Positions 25,732 through 34,277 of a DNA stretch of 49,907 nucleotides are shown piece after piece. This DNA comes from Bacteroidales bacterium (GTDB lineage: Bacteria > Bacteroidota > Bacteroidia > Bacteroidales > F082). The DNA lies in contig JAKSMU010000013.1 in the NCBI GenBank assembly GCA_024400455.1, positions 1 through 49,907 of the forward strand. The letters are read 5' to 3'. Made by a program: the position numbers and the translations under genes. The stretch's first letter is position 1. Each line of letters begins with the position of its first letter. The notes under the pieces were generated by a model that saw nothing but the letters and a program-made list of their open reading frames with translations, ran no database searches and was not told the DNA's origin.

Positions 25732-28359
25732 TTATTGGGTTACTATGACTTTCTTGGTGATAGTGCCTTCCTTGGTTGCCGCTACGAAGTAGTAGATGCC
25801 TGCAGAACGTTGTTTCATGCTGTAAGTCATACTGTTGCGTCCAGGTTCGTTGAGTGTTTCAAAACTATCGATGAGTTCGCCTTTCATGTTGTACACCTTG
25901 ATGTTGACTTTGCCGGTGAGCATGTCGAAGTTGAGGGTCATTTCACCATTGTTCGGATTAGGCACAACGTTGAAGTTGGCTGATGTTGCAGTTTGTTCTT
26001 CTGTGCCGTAGAAGGAGCATACCATCCAAGTCTCTTGGCTTATGCCGGTAGGCTCGCAGCCATTGTAAGCGGTAGCTCTCAGAGTGACCGTGTCGTCTAC
26101 GTGGTTGAGTACGTAGAGTTTGCAGTAGTATCTGTTGCTGGAGAAAGAGGTGTTGTCAATGTATGGCTCAAGTGACCATAATTCGTTGCCGTGGCTGTCG
26201 AAACATTGCCATGTTACACTATCCCAAACGCAGTTGATGTTTTGCTCGTAGACATGGAATAAGTAGGAGTTTACTTGGAATTCGGTTGAAGGAATGACCC
26301 AGTGTGGGGCAATGGTGTCATCGGCATAGACTTCTGAAGGACGTGGAGAGTATCTGAATGTTGCGTTTATCGTGACCACGCTGTCGCATCTTTGAGCGCT
26401 TTCGTAGGTTCTTTGATAGACACCGTTTCTTGTGATGGTCTCATTGGTGATGGGGTAACCGTTCAATGTGTAGTTGGAATAAGTTTTCCCCATAGGATTC
26501 CATTCATATTCGTTGCAGGTGTCAATTGTGATGGTTTGGTTGTAGGTCGGGTTTAATGAAAGATGGAGATAAACGAGGCTGTCGCAGCCGAATGGTGTGT
26601 GATCCATGTAAGATGTCTCGGTTGCGGTTGTGTATGGCACTTCGTTGAAATAATAGGTGTCGCCGGGACAGATTGAGTCATAGATGTGATATGGCTCTGC
26701 ATTGGGGTGAACCAAAATTACGACACTGGCATCGCGTGTCACCATGCCATCGTCAACGTGGCAGGTGAATGTGTTGGTGCCGACGCTTGGTGAAGCCACC
26801 GGGTTTTGTGCATTAGGATTGTTGAGCAATTCGGCAGGCTCCCAACTGTAGGAGTAATTGTTGGTGCCGTTTGTAGGGAAGGCGTGTATGGTGGTCGATT
26901 CGCCTTCGCAGAGCTCATATTCATCAGCAGAAGCAGTGACGGATAGACCTGATCCTACTTCAATGGTGATGTCATCGGAAGCAGTGCATTGAGTGCCGCC
27001 GTTGGTGTTGATGACGGTGACAGTGAATTGTTGCGTGCTGGTTAACGCTACGGTCGTTGGATTCTGAATGTCAGGGTCGGAGACCATGTCTTCAGGTTCC
27101 CAGTGGTAACTGAATGTGCCTTGCACGCCTGGGTCGACGTTGAGCTGTGTGGTGGAACCGTAGTTGATGTATGTTGACTGTGCAGAAGCCGTCGGCTCAG
27201 GTATGGCACTGACGATGACTTCGGTGGTGGCGGTGGTGGTCTCTGTGCCTACGGTGGTGGTGCATGAATAGGATCCCGACATGGCTACAGTGGCGTTTTC
27301 GCGGGTGGGGTGTGCCAGCGTTGAAGTCCATCCATCAGGTCCGGTCCATTGGTAGGTGCCGTTTGGCTGTTCGTTGACATCAAGTTGGATGGTTTCGCCA
27401 TCGCAATAAGGACCATCGTTGGTGACGATGCCTGGCAAAATGCCGCAGTCGGTTTCGCCCGGACCGCTGCCTGGAGTTTTGGAGAAACTGATGACGCAAG
27501 GGTCGCACGAATAGTTGGTAATCATCAGAATGTAATATTCGTCAACTTCAGGTAAATGGTAGTTGATGTTGCCATGTCCGGTGTTGTGATGGTGCTGGCC
27601 ATCCGTATAACCAAGGTAGCAATCCTCTGTATAATCAGCCGAGTAGCAGCAGTCAATGATTTTGCCGCTCGACAGGTTGGTACAAGCCGAGTGGTCCATT
27701 ACTTCTGCTTCCGTGTAAGGTCCCCACATGCAGAAGTCAATGTCTCTTGTTACCCCCGAATTAATTGGGTCGTGGCCTTCCATGTGGATGATGAACTGTC
27801 CGCCCACGCGAATCTTCATGTGGTAGAAGGATGGATTGTATGAACTTCCGATACAGCCATCATCCATGCCGGGTTCATTTGCTGTGCTGCTCGTGTTTGC
27901 AGCTTCGAACGTAATTGTTTCAGAAGTGCAGAAAGGCAGTGAGTTGGCACATGTTTCATTGTCGACACGGCTTTGGCGAAGGAACCAGTCCATCAGGATG
28001 GAGGTCATGTCGGCACTGGCAATGCCGCTTTTCCATTCTGTCATGTGTTCATCAATGTCAGTCTTGCTGAGCAGGCCGAAATCGGTAAGCTTGGTATTAT
28101 AATATGCATCAAAAGCATCCGACAAGTCTGTGCCGCTTCCGGCTGGGAAGATGAGGTACATGCCATCGTTCTCATCTTGAATGATGGAGAACTGCCCGTC
28201 GTGTTGCAGGTTGTACATGAAATAAATCCTGAAACGAATGTCTTCAATCTTGCTGAAATCAAACGAAATACCATCGTTGGCATAATTTTCGTAAGGCGTT
28301 TGGGCCTTAGCACCGAAAACAGCTAAGAAGAATAATACGATGAAAATGTGCTTTTTCAT
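25732..28359 (-). CDS. PKD/Ig-like surface protein with T9SS sorting domain, paralog of the downstream gene
   Basis: An 875-residue paralog of the 1143-residue protein. Signal peptide ending near FGAKAQ; an N-terminal region with CANSLPFCTS, FYHMKI and DIDFCMWGPY; Ig-like domains (WTGPDGWTS, then HWEPEDMVSDPDIQNP, then ELCEGESTTIHA); and two or three GCDS/RCDS repeats (about 570-670). The shared TEFQ...CSFYG module is at about 686-785 and the CTD at VPNPNNGEM (799). Relative to its neighbour it lacks the canonical PKD (NFGDG) domain and several repeats. A promoter box lies 26 bp upstream of its ATG; it is probably first in a two-gene transcript. No catalytic motif was seen. Confidence 0.78.
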   Translation of the reverse strand: MKKHIFIVLFFLAVFGAKAQTPYENYANDGISFDFSKIEDIRFRIYFMYNLQHDGQFSIIQDENDGMYLIFPAGSGTDLSDAFDAYYNTKLTDFGLLSKTDIDEHMTEWKSGIASADMTSILMDWFLRQSRVDNETCANSLPFCTSETITFEAANTSSTANEPGMDDGCIGSSYNPSFYHMKIRVGGQFIIHMEGHDPINSGVTRDIDFCMWGPYTEAEVMDHSACTNLSSGKIIDCCYSADYTEDCYLGYTDGQHHHNTGHGNINYHLPEVDEYYILMITNYSCDPCVISFSKTPGSGPGETDCGILPGIVTNDGPYCDGETIQLDVNEQPNGTYQWTGPDGWTSTLAHPTRENATVAMSGSYSCTTTVGTETTTATTEVIVSAIPEPTASAQSTYINYGSTTQLNVDPGVQGTFSYHWEPEDMVSDPDIQNPTTVALTSTQQFTVTVINTNGGTQCTASDDITIEVGSGLSVTASADEYELCEGESTTIHAFPTNGTNNYSYSWEPAELLNNPNAQNPVASPSVGTNTFTCHVDDGMVTRDASVVILVHPNAEPYHIYDSICPGDTYYFNEVPYTTATETSYMDHTPFGCDSLVYLHLSLNPTYNQTITIDTCNEYEWNPMGKTYSNYTLNGYPITNETITRNGVYQRTYESAQRCDSVVTINATFRYSPRPSEVYADDTIAPHWVIPSTEFQVNSYLFHVYEQNINCVWDSVTWQCFDSHGNELWSLEPYIDNTSFSSNRYYCKLYVLNHVDDTVTLRATAYNGCEPTGISQETWMVCSFYGTEEQTATSANFNVVPNPNNGEMTLNFDMLTGKVNIKVYNMKGELIDSFETLNEPGRNSMTYSMKQRSAGIYYFVAATKEGTITKKVIVTQ

Positions 28360-28384
28360 AAGTGTATGATTATATTACAAATGG

Positions 28385-28392
28385 CAAAAATA
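28385..28392 (-). promoter_or_regulatory. Promoter -7 box for the 875-residue surface protein gene
   Basis: On the minus strand TATTTTTG, an exact TAnnTTTG match, 26 bases before the ATG and just after the rnf operon terminator. No -33 box at good spacing was seen. Confidence 0.6.
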
Positions 28393-28457
28393 CGATTATT
28401 TTTTGCAAAAAAAAGAAAAAAGGATTTTTTTATGGTGAAATTCTTTGAAGAAACGAA

Positions 28458-28486
28458 AAAAGGCTGCCTCAAGGAAGCAGCCTTTT
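28458..28486 (-). terminator. Terminator of the rnf operon
   Basis: Arms AAAAGGCTGC (28458-28467) and GCAGCCTTTT (28477-28486) pair perfectly around a 9-nt loop. On the minus strand the stem is followed by a run of T. It lies about 30 bp past the rnfA stop. Confidence 0.85.
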
Positions 28487-28516
28487 GCAATCTTTAGACG
28501 AGAGTCGCGTCTCTAC

Positions 28517-29116
28517 TTATACGATTCCCGTGAATCCCATGAATGCCAAAGCAAGGATGCCGGCGGTAATCAGGGCGATAGGGGTGCCTTTCATGCCTTC
28601 CGGAACTTCCATCAGTTCGATGTGTTCGCGCACGCCGGCAAAGATAATCAGTGCCAGTGCGAAACCGCAGGCAATGCCTGCTGCATAAACGACGGACTCG
28701 CCCAAACTGAGCATGTGAGCTACGCCGCCATAGTTGAACTCTTTGGTGACTACGGTCAGCGAAACGCCCAACACGGCGCAGTTGGTGGTAATCAAAGGCA
28801 GGAAAACACCTAATGCCGTATAAAGTGAAGGACTGATTTTCTTTAGTATGATTTCAACCATCTGCACCAATGCGGCAATGATGAGAATGAACGCTATGGT
28901 TTGCAGAAATTCAAGTCCTAATGGGAGAAGAATGTACTGGTTGACAAGCCATGTGACTAAGGTGGAGAGCGTCAGCACGAAGATGACGGCTGCACCCATA
29001 CCCAATGCGGTTGAAGTCTTCTTCGAAGTGCCTAAAAAAGGACAGATGCCCAGGAATTGCGAGAAGATGACGTTGTTGACCAAAATGGTCGAAAGTATGA
29101 TAATGAGGTATTTCAT
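28517..29116 (-). CDS. rnfA: Rnf complex subunit RnfA
   Basis: Integral membrane subunit of the Rnf complex, which couples electron transfer between reduced ferredoxin and NAD+ to ion pumping across the inner membrane. The 199-residue product is almost all hydrophobic, with about six membrane segments. It carries the RnfA/NqrE signatures NNVIFSQFLGICPFLG near the N-terminus and PLITTNCAVLGVSL in mid-protein; cysteines in these two motifs are known in the family to bind an intramembrane iron-sulfur centre with RnfE. It is the last gene of rnfBCDGEA, 8 bp after rnfE, and is followed by a terminator. Confidence 0.95.
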   Translation of the reverse strand: MKYLIIILSTILVNNVIFSQFLGICPFLGTSKKTSTALGMGAAVIFVLTLSTLVTWLVNQYILLPLGLEFLQTIAFILIIAALVQMVEIILKKISPSLYTALGVFLPLITTNCAVLGVSLTVVTKEFNYGGVAHMLSLGESVVYAAGIACGFALALIIFAGVREHIELMEVPEGMKGTPIALITAGILALAFMGFTGIV

Positions 29117-29124
29117 GGCCGTAA

Positions 29125-29715
29125 TTATTTGGATTTCTTCAAGTTGTTGACAATAGCGATGACGAAGCCTAAGACGATGAATGCGCCAGGAGGCAGGATG
29201 AACACCAGAATCTTGGCAGTTTCAGGCATAATGGCAAGGTTGAAAATGGAACCATTGCCCAAGAATTCCCTGATGCAGCCCAAAACGGTAAGTGAGCAAG
29301 TGAAACCTAAACCCATGCCGAGACCGTCGAGCAGCGATGGCCAGACCGGATTTTTCGAAGCGAAAGCTTCAGCGCGGCCCAATACGATGCAGTTCACCAC
29401 AATCAGCGGGATGAAAAGACCTAATGTCTCATAAATGCTTGGAACGTAGGCTTGCATGACGAGTTGTACGACAGTCACAAACGAGGCAATGACCACGATG
29501 AAGCAAGGAATACGCACTTTGTCGGGAATGAAGTTCTTCAGCAAGGAGATGAAGATGTTTGAAAGGACAAGCACGAATGTGGTCGCCAAACCCATCGACA
29601 TGCCGTTGATGGCGCTCGTGGTGGTGGCCAAAGTCGGGCAGCAACCTAATAACAAAACTAAGGTCGGGTTTTCCTTCAGTAAACCTTTGGTGAAAGTCTG
29701 TAAATTGTTACTCAT
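29125..29715 (-). CDS. rnfE: Rnf complex subunit RnfE
   Basis: Membrane subunit of the Rnf complex, homologous to RnfA/NqrD, 196 residues with about six membrane segments. Signatures: FTKGLLKENPTLVLLLGCCP and IPLIVVNCIVLGRAEAFA, which hold the family's paired cysteine positions. The reading frame is open 25 codons further upstream, but I place the start at 29715 (MSNNLQ), because the protein family begins there and an AAGGAGGAAC Shine-Dalgarno site lies 5 bases before this ATG. That site is unusually strong for Bacteroidota. The start overlaps the end of rnfG by 8 bases. Confidence 0.93.
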   Translation of the reverse strand: MSNNLQTFTKGLLKENPTLVLLLGCCPTLATTTSAINGMSMGLATTFVLVLSNIFISLLKNFIPDKVRIPCFIVVIASFVTVVQLVMQAYVPSIYETLGLFIPLIVVNCIVLGRAEAFASKNPVWPSLLDGLGMGLGFTCSLTVLGCIREFLGNGSIFNLAIMPETAKILVFILPPGAFIVLGFVIAIVNNLKKSK

Positions 29716-30379
29716 TTTCAGTTCCTCCTTCCGTGATTTCTGTTGTTTCTTCATTATCGGTAATTTCTGAAACTGCGTCTGCCGGAGCATCGATTGTTTC
29801 GGAAACTTGTTTTACAAATTGTGCCTTGTTGGCTTCAAAACTATCGCAGGCAAGCTTGACGGCTTCGGTGAAAGCGCGCGAACTGATGGTGGCAGCGGTA
29901 ATGGCATCGACATCGCCACCGTCTTTCTTAACCATGAGATTGTATGCGTTAGGATTTTTGCCGTTGAATTGGTCCTTGAATTTAGGTGTCGTCATGTTGG
30001 CACCCAAACCTGGGGTTTCGCTTTGCGATAGCACCGAAATCTTGTTGATAGTGCCATCGGCAAGCACGCCGACCATAAGTTCGACTTTGCCACCAAAACC
30101 ATTGTTCGAGAAAGTCTTAATGGCGGCGCCAATCAGTTGGTTTTGTGCATCGTAAGCGCAGTTATAGGTCAATCCATCGATTTCAGTCACTTCTGTCGAT
30201 GCAATTTCAACATCAGTCTTCAGAACTTCTTCGATGGCGGCCTGGTTTTTCTTCAGGTCAACTTCAGCGATGGCATCTTTGGTGATTGAATACACGAAGC
30301 CAAGAATGCCGCCCGTGACAACCGTAATGACTAACAGGCTGACGAGCATGTTTTTAAGTGTGGATTCTCTTTTTGCCAT
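29708..30379 (-). CDS. rnfG: Rnf complex subunit RnfG (FMN-binding)
   Basis: Rnf subunit that carries a covalently bound FMN on the outer face of the inner membrane. It has 223 residues, with one N-terminal membrane anchor (about 11-30) and an FMN-binding domain containing SQSETPGLGANM. The flavinylation-type motif TAATIS spans residues 161-166, so the expected FMN-linked residue is Thr164. The family consensus is closer to S/T-G-A-S/T, so an alanine replaces glycine here. The C-terminus is acidic and Glu/Thr-rich (about 195-223), and the DNA encoding it also forms the rnfE ribosome-binding site. Gap to rnfD is 3 bp. Confidence 0.93.
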   Translation of the reverse strand: MAKRESTLKNMLVSLLVITVVTGGILGFVYSITKDAIAEVDLKKNQAAIEEVLKTDVEIASTEVTEIDGLTYNCAYDAQNQLIGAAIKTFSNNGFGGKVELMVGVLADGTINKISVLSQSETPGLGANMTTPKFKDQFNGKNPNAYNLMVKKDGGDVDAITAATISSRAFTEAVKLACDSFEANKAQFVKQVSETIDAPADAVSEITDNEETTEITEGGTENE

Positions 30380-30382
30380 GGC

Positions 30383-31366
30383 TTATTGTTTTTTAGAAGG
30401 TTTGACAACACCAAAACGATAGGGCTTGAAAGCCTTGTTGATAAGTGGAGTGAACGCATTCATGATCAGGATGGCGAAGGAAACGCCTTCCGGATAAGCG
30501 CCCCACAGGCGGATGATGACCGTGATGGCACCGATGCCGAAGCCGAACAATAGTTTGCCGCGAATGGTCATTGGCGAAGTCACCATATCGGTTGCCATGT
30601 AGAAGGCACCGAGAATCAGACCACCGTAAACGAGGTGATAGACAGGTGCAATGTAAGTGGTTGGGTCGATGAGGTGGCAGATGCCGGCAAAGATGAAAAC
30701 GGTCAGCAAAATGCTCAGAGGAGTGAAGATTTCGATGACACGGCGGCAAATCAAGTAGATGGCACCGATGAGCAGGGCAATGGCGCAGACTTCACCGAAA
30801 GCACCGCCGCGGTTGCCGAGAACCATGTCTAAAAGTTCAGGATTGTTTGTGAGACCTTCTTCTTTGAGGATGCCCAATGGCGTAGGACCAGTGACGGCAT
30901 CAGCGAAGAAACCATTTTGGAAAATGGGTTGTGCCTGTGGCCAAGTGGTCATGGCAGCAGGGAAGGAAACGAGCATGAACACACGACCAACCAGTGCTGG
31001 GTTGAACGGGTTTTTGCCTAAACCGCCAAAAGGCATTTTTGCCACGCCAATGGCAACGATTCCGCCAACAACAACCATCCAGACGGGAAGGTTGGCTGGC
31101 ACATTGAAGGCCAACAGTAAGCCAGTAACGGCTGCTGAGCAGTCGTTGATGGTGACAGGGCCTTTGATGAGGAATTTCTGAATGAGCCATTCGGCTAATA
31201 CGCATGTGCCTACGGAAACGATTGTGAGGCGCAGGGCATACCATCCGAAATAGTAAATGGCGACGAGAAGTGCTGGCATAAGGGCAATCAGCACATCAAT
31301 CATGATTCTTCTCGTGCTTTCGTTCGCATGAACATGAGGCGAACCGGATATTGTAAACTGATTCAT
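30383..31366 (-). CDS. rnfD: Rnf complex subunit RnfD
   Basis: Membrane subunit of the Rnf complex, homologous to NqrB, which carries covalent FMN and takes part in ion translocation. The 327-residue product has the N-terminal signature SPHVHANESTRRIMIDVLIA, many membrane helices, the motif MPFGGLGKNPFNPALVGRVF, and the flavinylation-region motif TGPTPLG (159-165, expected FMN residue Thr162). It sits 7 bp after rnfC and 3 bp before rnfG in the operon. Confidence 0.95.
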   Translation of the reverse strand: MNQFTISGSPHVHANESTRRIMIDVLIALMPALLVAIYYFGWYALRLTIVSVGTCVLAEWLIQKFLIKGPVTINDCSAAVTGLLLAFNVPANLPVWMVVVGGIVAIGVAKMPFGGLGKNPFNPALVGRVFMLVSFPAAMTTWPQAQPIFQNGFFADAVTGPTPLGILKEEGLTNNPELLDMVLGNRGGAFGEVCAIALLIGAIYLICRRVIEIFTPLSILLTVFIFAGICHLIDPTTYIAPVYHLVYGGLILGAFYMATDMVTSPMTIRGKLLFGFGIGAITVIIRLWGAYPEGVSFAILIMNAFTPLINKAFKPYRFGVVKPSKKQ

Positions 31367-31373
31367 AGTCTAA

Positions 31374-32729
31374 TTACTTTTGATTGCGTGAACGGATGAT
31401 GGCGCCAGTCTTGGCTTTGCCGTAACGGATATAGTCCAACAAAGGAATATTGGCGGGGCAGGTGAACTCGCAGGAACCGCATTCGATGCAGTCCATGATG
31501 TGGTTGCTTTCTGTCTCGTCGAACATGTTCAGCTTCGATAGCTTGTTGAGCAGGAAAGGCTGTAAGCCCATAGGGCATGCAATGGCGCAACGGCCACAGC
31601 GGATGCAGTTGGTCTGATGACGGTCTTGCGCTTCGTTGGTGGTCATCAGCAGAATGCCAGATGTGCCTTTGATGCATGGAAAATCGGTGACCGACACGGC
31701 TTTACCCATCATAGGACCGCCGTTGATGACGTTGGTGATGTTTTCCGGAAGTCCGCCAACTGCTTCGATGAGCAGGTTGGCAGGCGTGCCGAAACGCACA
31801 CGGTAGTTGCCTGGATTCTTGACCGACTTGCCCGTTACTGTGACGATACGCTCAATCAGTGGCTTGTTCTTCTGGACGGCTTCGTAGATGGCGAAGGTGG
31901 AAGCCACATTCACCACGACGCAACCCGTCTCGATAGGCAGTTTGCCCGAAGGGACTTCGCGACCGGTGATGGCCTTGATGATTTGCTTTTCGCCGCCTTG
32001 CGGATATTTGGTCTTCAATGGCTGAACCTCAATGTCCTTGTAGAGTTCGCGGTTTTCATTGATGGTCTTGTCGAGCAATTCGATGGCGCCTTTCTTGTTG
32101 CACTCAATGCCGATGATGCCTTTCGGTGCGTTGACGGCGGTCATCAGAATCTTGACACCCATCAAAAATTCCTTGGTCTTTTCAAGCAGCAGGCGGTTGT
32201 CGCAAGTCAGGTAAGGCTCACATTCCGCAGCGTTGATGATGATGTATTCGGCTTTCTTGCCTTCAGGAATCATCAGTTTGACATGGGTCGGGAAGGTTGC
32301 GCCGCCCATACCGACGATGCCACATTCCTTAATCTTGTTGATGATTTCGTTAGGCGCGAGCTTGATTTCTGTGAGCAGTTCATCGGTGTCGATGTAACCT
32401 TCAATCCATTGCTCTTGGTCGTCGACATCAATGAAAACGGCAGGTTTGTAGTAGCCTGTGTGGTCCATCACGACGTCAATTTTTGTGACGGTGCCGGTGG
32501 CAGGGGAGTGGACGTTGGCCGATACGAAACCCTTTGCCGTGCCGATGAGCTGTCCGGTGAGGACGTGGTCGCCTTTCTGGACGATTGGGTCGGCGGGCGC
32601 ACCCAAGCATTGCCCTAACGGGACGATGATTTGCTTCGGCATTGGGAAATTCTGTATAGGCTTGTCAGCCGAAAGCTTGTTTTCTTCCGGATGAACGCCA
32701 CCTTTTGGAAAAGTCTTTATAGGATTCAT
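31374..32729 (-). CDS. rnfC: Rnf complex subunit RnfC
   Basis: Peripheral cytoplasmic subunit that is thought to hold the NADH/FMN site of the Rnf complex. It has 451 residues. Features in order: N-terminal GGVHPEENKLS and VPLGQCLGAPADPIVQKGD (biotinyl/lipoyl-like fold), a nucleotide-binding GMGGATFPTHVK segment, and two C-terminal 4Fe-4S motifs with Cys375/378/381/385 and Cys414/417/420/424. Its start overlaps the rnfB stop by four bases (ATGA), implying coupled translation. Confidence 0.96.
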   Translation of the reverse strand: MNPIKTFPKGGVHPEENKLSADKPIQNFPMPKQIIVPLGQCLGAPADPIVQKGDHVLTGQLIGTAKGFVSANVHSPATGTVTKIDVVMDHTGYYKPAVFIDVDDQEQWIEGYIDTDELLTEIKLAPNEIINKIKECGIVGMGGATFPTHVKLMIPEGKKAEYIIINAAECEPYLTCDNRLLLEKTKEFLMGVKILMTAVNAPKGIIGIECNKKGAIELLDKTINENRELYKDIEVQPLKTKYPQGGEKQIIKAITGREVPSGKLPIETGCVVVNVASTFAIYEAVQKNKPLIERIVTVTGKSVKNPGNYRVRFGTPANLLIEAVGGLPENITNVINGGPMMGKAVSVTDFPCIKGTSGILLMTTNEAQDRHQTNCIRCGRCAIACPMGLQPFLLNKLSKLNMFDETESNHIMDCIECGSCEFTCPANIPLLDYIRYGKAKTGAIIRSRNQK

Positions 32730-33613
32730 GCGTTAGCTTTATTTTCGTTGGTTACTTCTTGATTGACAGGTTCTTCAGCTTTTGGCTTGCGAGGCGGGAA
32801 GTTGACGGCATGGATGGTGCCACGCGGGCAAACTTCTTCGCACTTGCGGCAGCTCTTGCACTTGGCTGGGTCGATGTAGGCGAGGTTGCCGCGCATTTCG
32901 ATGGCTTCGAATGGGCAGGTCTTCACGCACTTTTGGCAGCCGATGCAGCCGACGTTGCAATTCTTGATGACCAGAGCGCCTTTGTCGGTGTTGGAGCAGC
33001 AGACGTAGACGCGGCGGTCGTTCTTGCCACGAGGACGCAGTTCGATGATGCCGCGAGGACAGGCCTTGGCGCAAGCGCCGCAGCCGACGCATTTCTTTTC
33101 ATCGACTTCGGGCAGCCCCGTTTCTTTGTTGATGTGCAGGGCGTCGAATGGGCATTTCTTGGTGCAGTCGCCTAAACCTAAGCAACCTTTCGAGCAGCCA
33201 CCTTCGCCTGCATACAACGTGTTGGCGAAAGCGCAGATGTCGGCACCTTCGTAGTGAACCTTAGCCGGTGAGTTCGCGCAAGAACCGTTGCAGCGGACAA
33301 CGGCAATTTTCGGCTCGGCAGCGGCAATGGTAAGATGGAGAATGTCGGCAACCGTCTGCATGTTGGTGCCAGGGCAAGCCAATCCGTCGATGTTGCCTTT
33401 TTCGGCGGCTGATTTCACGCAGGCTTCAGCCAATGCACGGCATCCCGCAAATCCGCAACCACCGCAGTTGGCGCCAGGAAGGCACTCTGCCACTTCATCG
33501 ATGAGAGGGTTTTCCTCCACCTTGAATTTCTGGGCTACGAAATAAAGGATCACCGCCAAAACGCCTCCTAAAATACCTAATACCAGTAGTGAAATGATGA
33601 GAATGTTGTTCAC
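32726..33613 (-). CDS. rnfB: Rnf complex subunit RnfB
   Basis: Ferredoxin-type subunit that passes electrons into the Rnf complex. It has 295 residues. An N-terminal membrane helix (about 4-27) precedes the RnfB 4Fe-4S motif with Cys44, Cys50, Cys53 and Cys58 (LPGANCGGCGFAGC) and Cys80. A ferredoxin-like region follows with several CxxCxxCxxxC clusters (CVGCGACAKACP, CIGCQKCVKTCP, CKSCRKCEEVCP). The C-terminal tail is Lys/Glu/Asn-rich. The start codon is GTG. It is the first gene of rnfBCDGEA, 75-80 bases downstream of a good promoter. Confidence 0.96.
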   Translation of the reverse strand: MNNILIISLLVLGILGGVLAVILYFVAQKFKVEENPLIDEVAECLPGANCGGCGFAGCRALAEACVKSAAEKGNIDGLACPGTNMQTVADILHLTIAAAEPKIAVVRCNGSCANSPAKVHYEGADICAFANTLYAGEGGCSKGCLGLGDCTKKCPFDALHINKETGLPEVDEKKCVGCGACAKACPRGIIELRPRGKNDRRVYVCCSNTDKGALVIKNCNVGCIGCQKCVKTCPFEAIEMRGNLAYIDPAKCKSCRKCEEVCPRGTIHAVNFPPRKPKAEEPVNQEVTNENKANA

Positions 33614-33692
33614 TTTTTTAATAGTTTTGAGGGTTAATGTTCTGATTTAGTATAAAATGATTGATGTGCTTGCTTGAAAGCAAAAAATCATA

Positions 33693-33723
33693 CAAAAATA
33701 TGGAATCTTCGTTTTTTGACCAA
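33693..33723 (-). promoter_or_regulatory. Promoter of the rnf operon
   Basis: On the minus strand TTG (33721-33723) is followed after 20 bases by TATTTTTG (33693-33700), fitting the Bacteroidota -33/-7 pattern. It lies in the 185-bp gap between rseC and rnfB, so the rnf genes can be transcribed independently of rseC. Confidence 0.7.
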
Positions 33724-33798
33724 GATTTTTTTTTGTTTTTTTTAATATAAAAAATGTATGTTGCTGATATAGTGTGAATAATTCTGGCGAAAGATGCT

Positions 33799-34212
33799 TC
33801 ATTCTATTTCGTAATTGAATTGCTTCTTCAATTTGTCGCGGCGCATATAGAGGATAATATAATAAGGTATGAGCGCGGCAATACTGCAAAGGGCTGACAA
33901 TCCTTCGCCGAGACCGCAGCCGATGAGTGTGAAAAGCACGGCCATCATCAAAATGAAAGGTAGCAGATAGCCTAGAATGGCGGCTTTGTTGCCTTGGCTC
34001 ACTTTCATCTTGACATTGACTTTCTGCATCAATTGGAAATCATGGTTTTTCGGGCGTGGCACAGTGAGTATTTTCTCTTTCATGTCGCTCATCGAGCAGG
34101 CGCTTTGGGCATGGCAGGCTGCACAGGCACTTTTCGACAAAATCCTGATTTCCAAAACTTCATCACCGATTTTCGTGATGATTCCTTCGTGTGTTATGGT
34201 TTCGTTATTCAT
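33799..34212 (-). CDS. rseC: RseC/SoxR-reducing-system family membrane protein
   Basis: A 137-residue protein of the RseC family. The N-terminal soluble part has the family's cysteine motif CAACHAQSAC (Cys30, Cys33, Cys39), and two membrane helices follow (about 80-100 and 105-125) before a basic C-terminus. In proteobacteria RseC works with Rnf-type proteins to reduce SoxR; in Bacteroidota the gene commonly precedes rnfB, as here, and its exact role is unclear. It has its own promoter box, divergent from the YihY-type gene. Confidence 0.85.
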   Translation of the reverse strand: MNNETITHEGIITKIGDEVLEIRILSKSACAACHAQSACSMSDMKEKILTVPRPKNHDFQLMQKVNVKMKVSQGNKAAILGYLLPFILMMAVLFTLIGCGLGEGLSALCSIAALIPYYIILYMRRDKLKKQFNYEIE

Positions 34213-34220
34213 ATTATTTG

Positions 34221-34228
34221 CAAAAATA
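34221..34228 (-). promoter_or_regulatory. Promoter -7 box for rseC
   Basis: Minus-strand TATTTTTG, 9 bases before the rseC ATG, giving at most a very short leader. It mirrors the plus-strand box at 34250-34257. Confidence 0.55.
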
Positions 34229-34249
34229 TATTTTTTGATGTAAAAAACT

Positions 34250-34257
34250 TATTTTTG
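34250..34257 (+). promoter_or_regulatory. Promoter -7 box for the YihY/BrkB gene
   Basis: TATTTTTG followed by CA, 21 bases before the ATG at 34278. Divergent partner of the rseC box; the two lie 21 bases apart in opposite orientation. Confidence 0.6.
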
Positions 34258-34277
34258 CAGCCTAAAAAGTTCGAAAT

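Noticed and set aside
31617..32618. Long open frame of 333 codons on the + strand
   Set aside because: It lies wholly antisense to rnfC, whose product is certain. Codon usage of the real gene keeps the opposite strand open.
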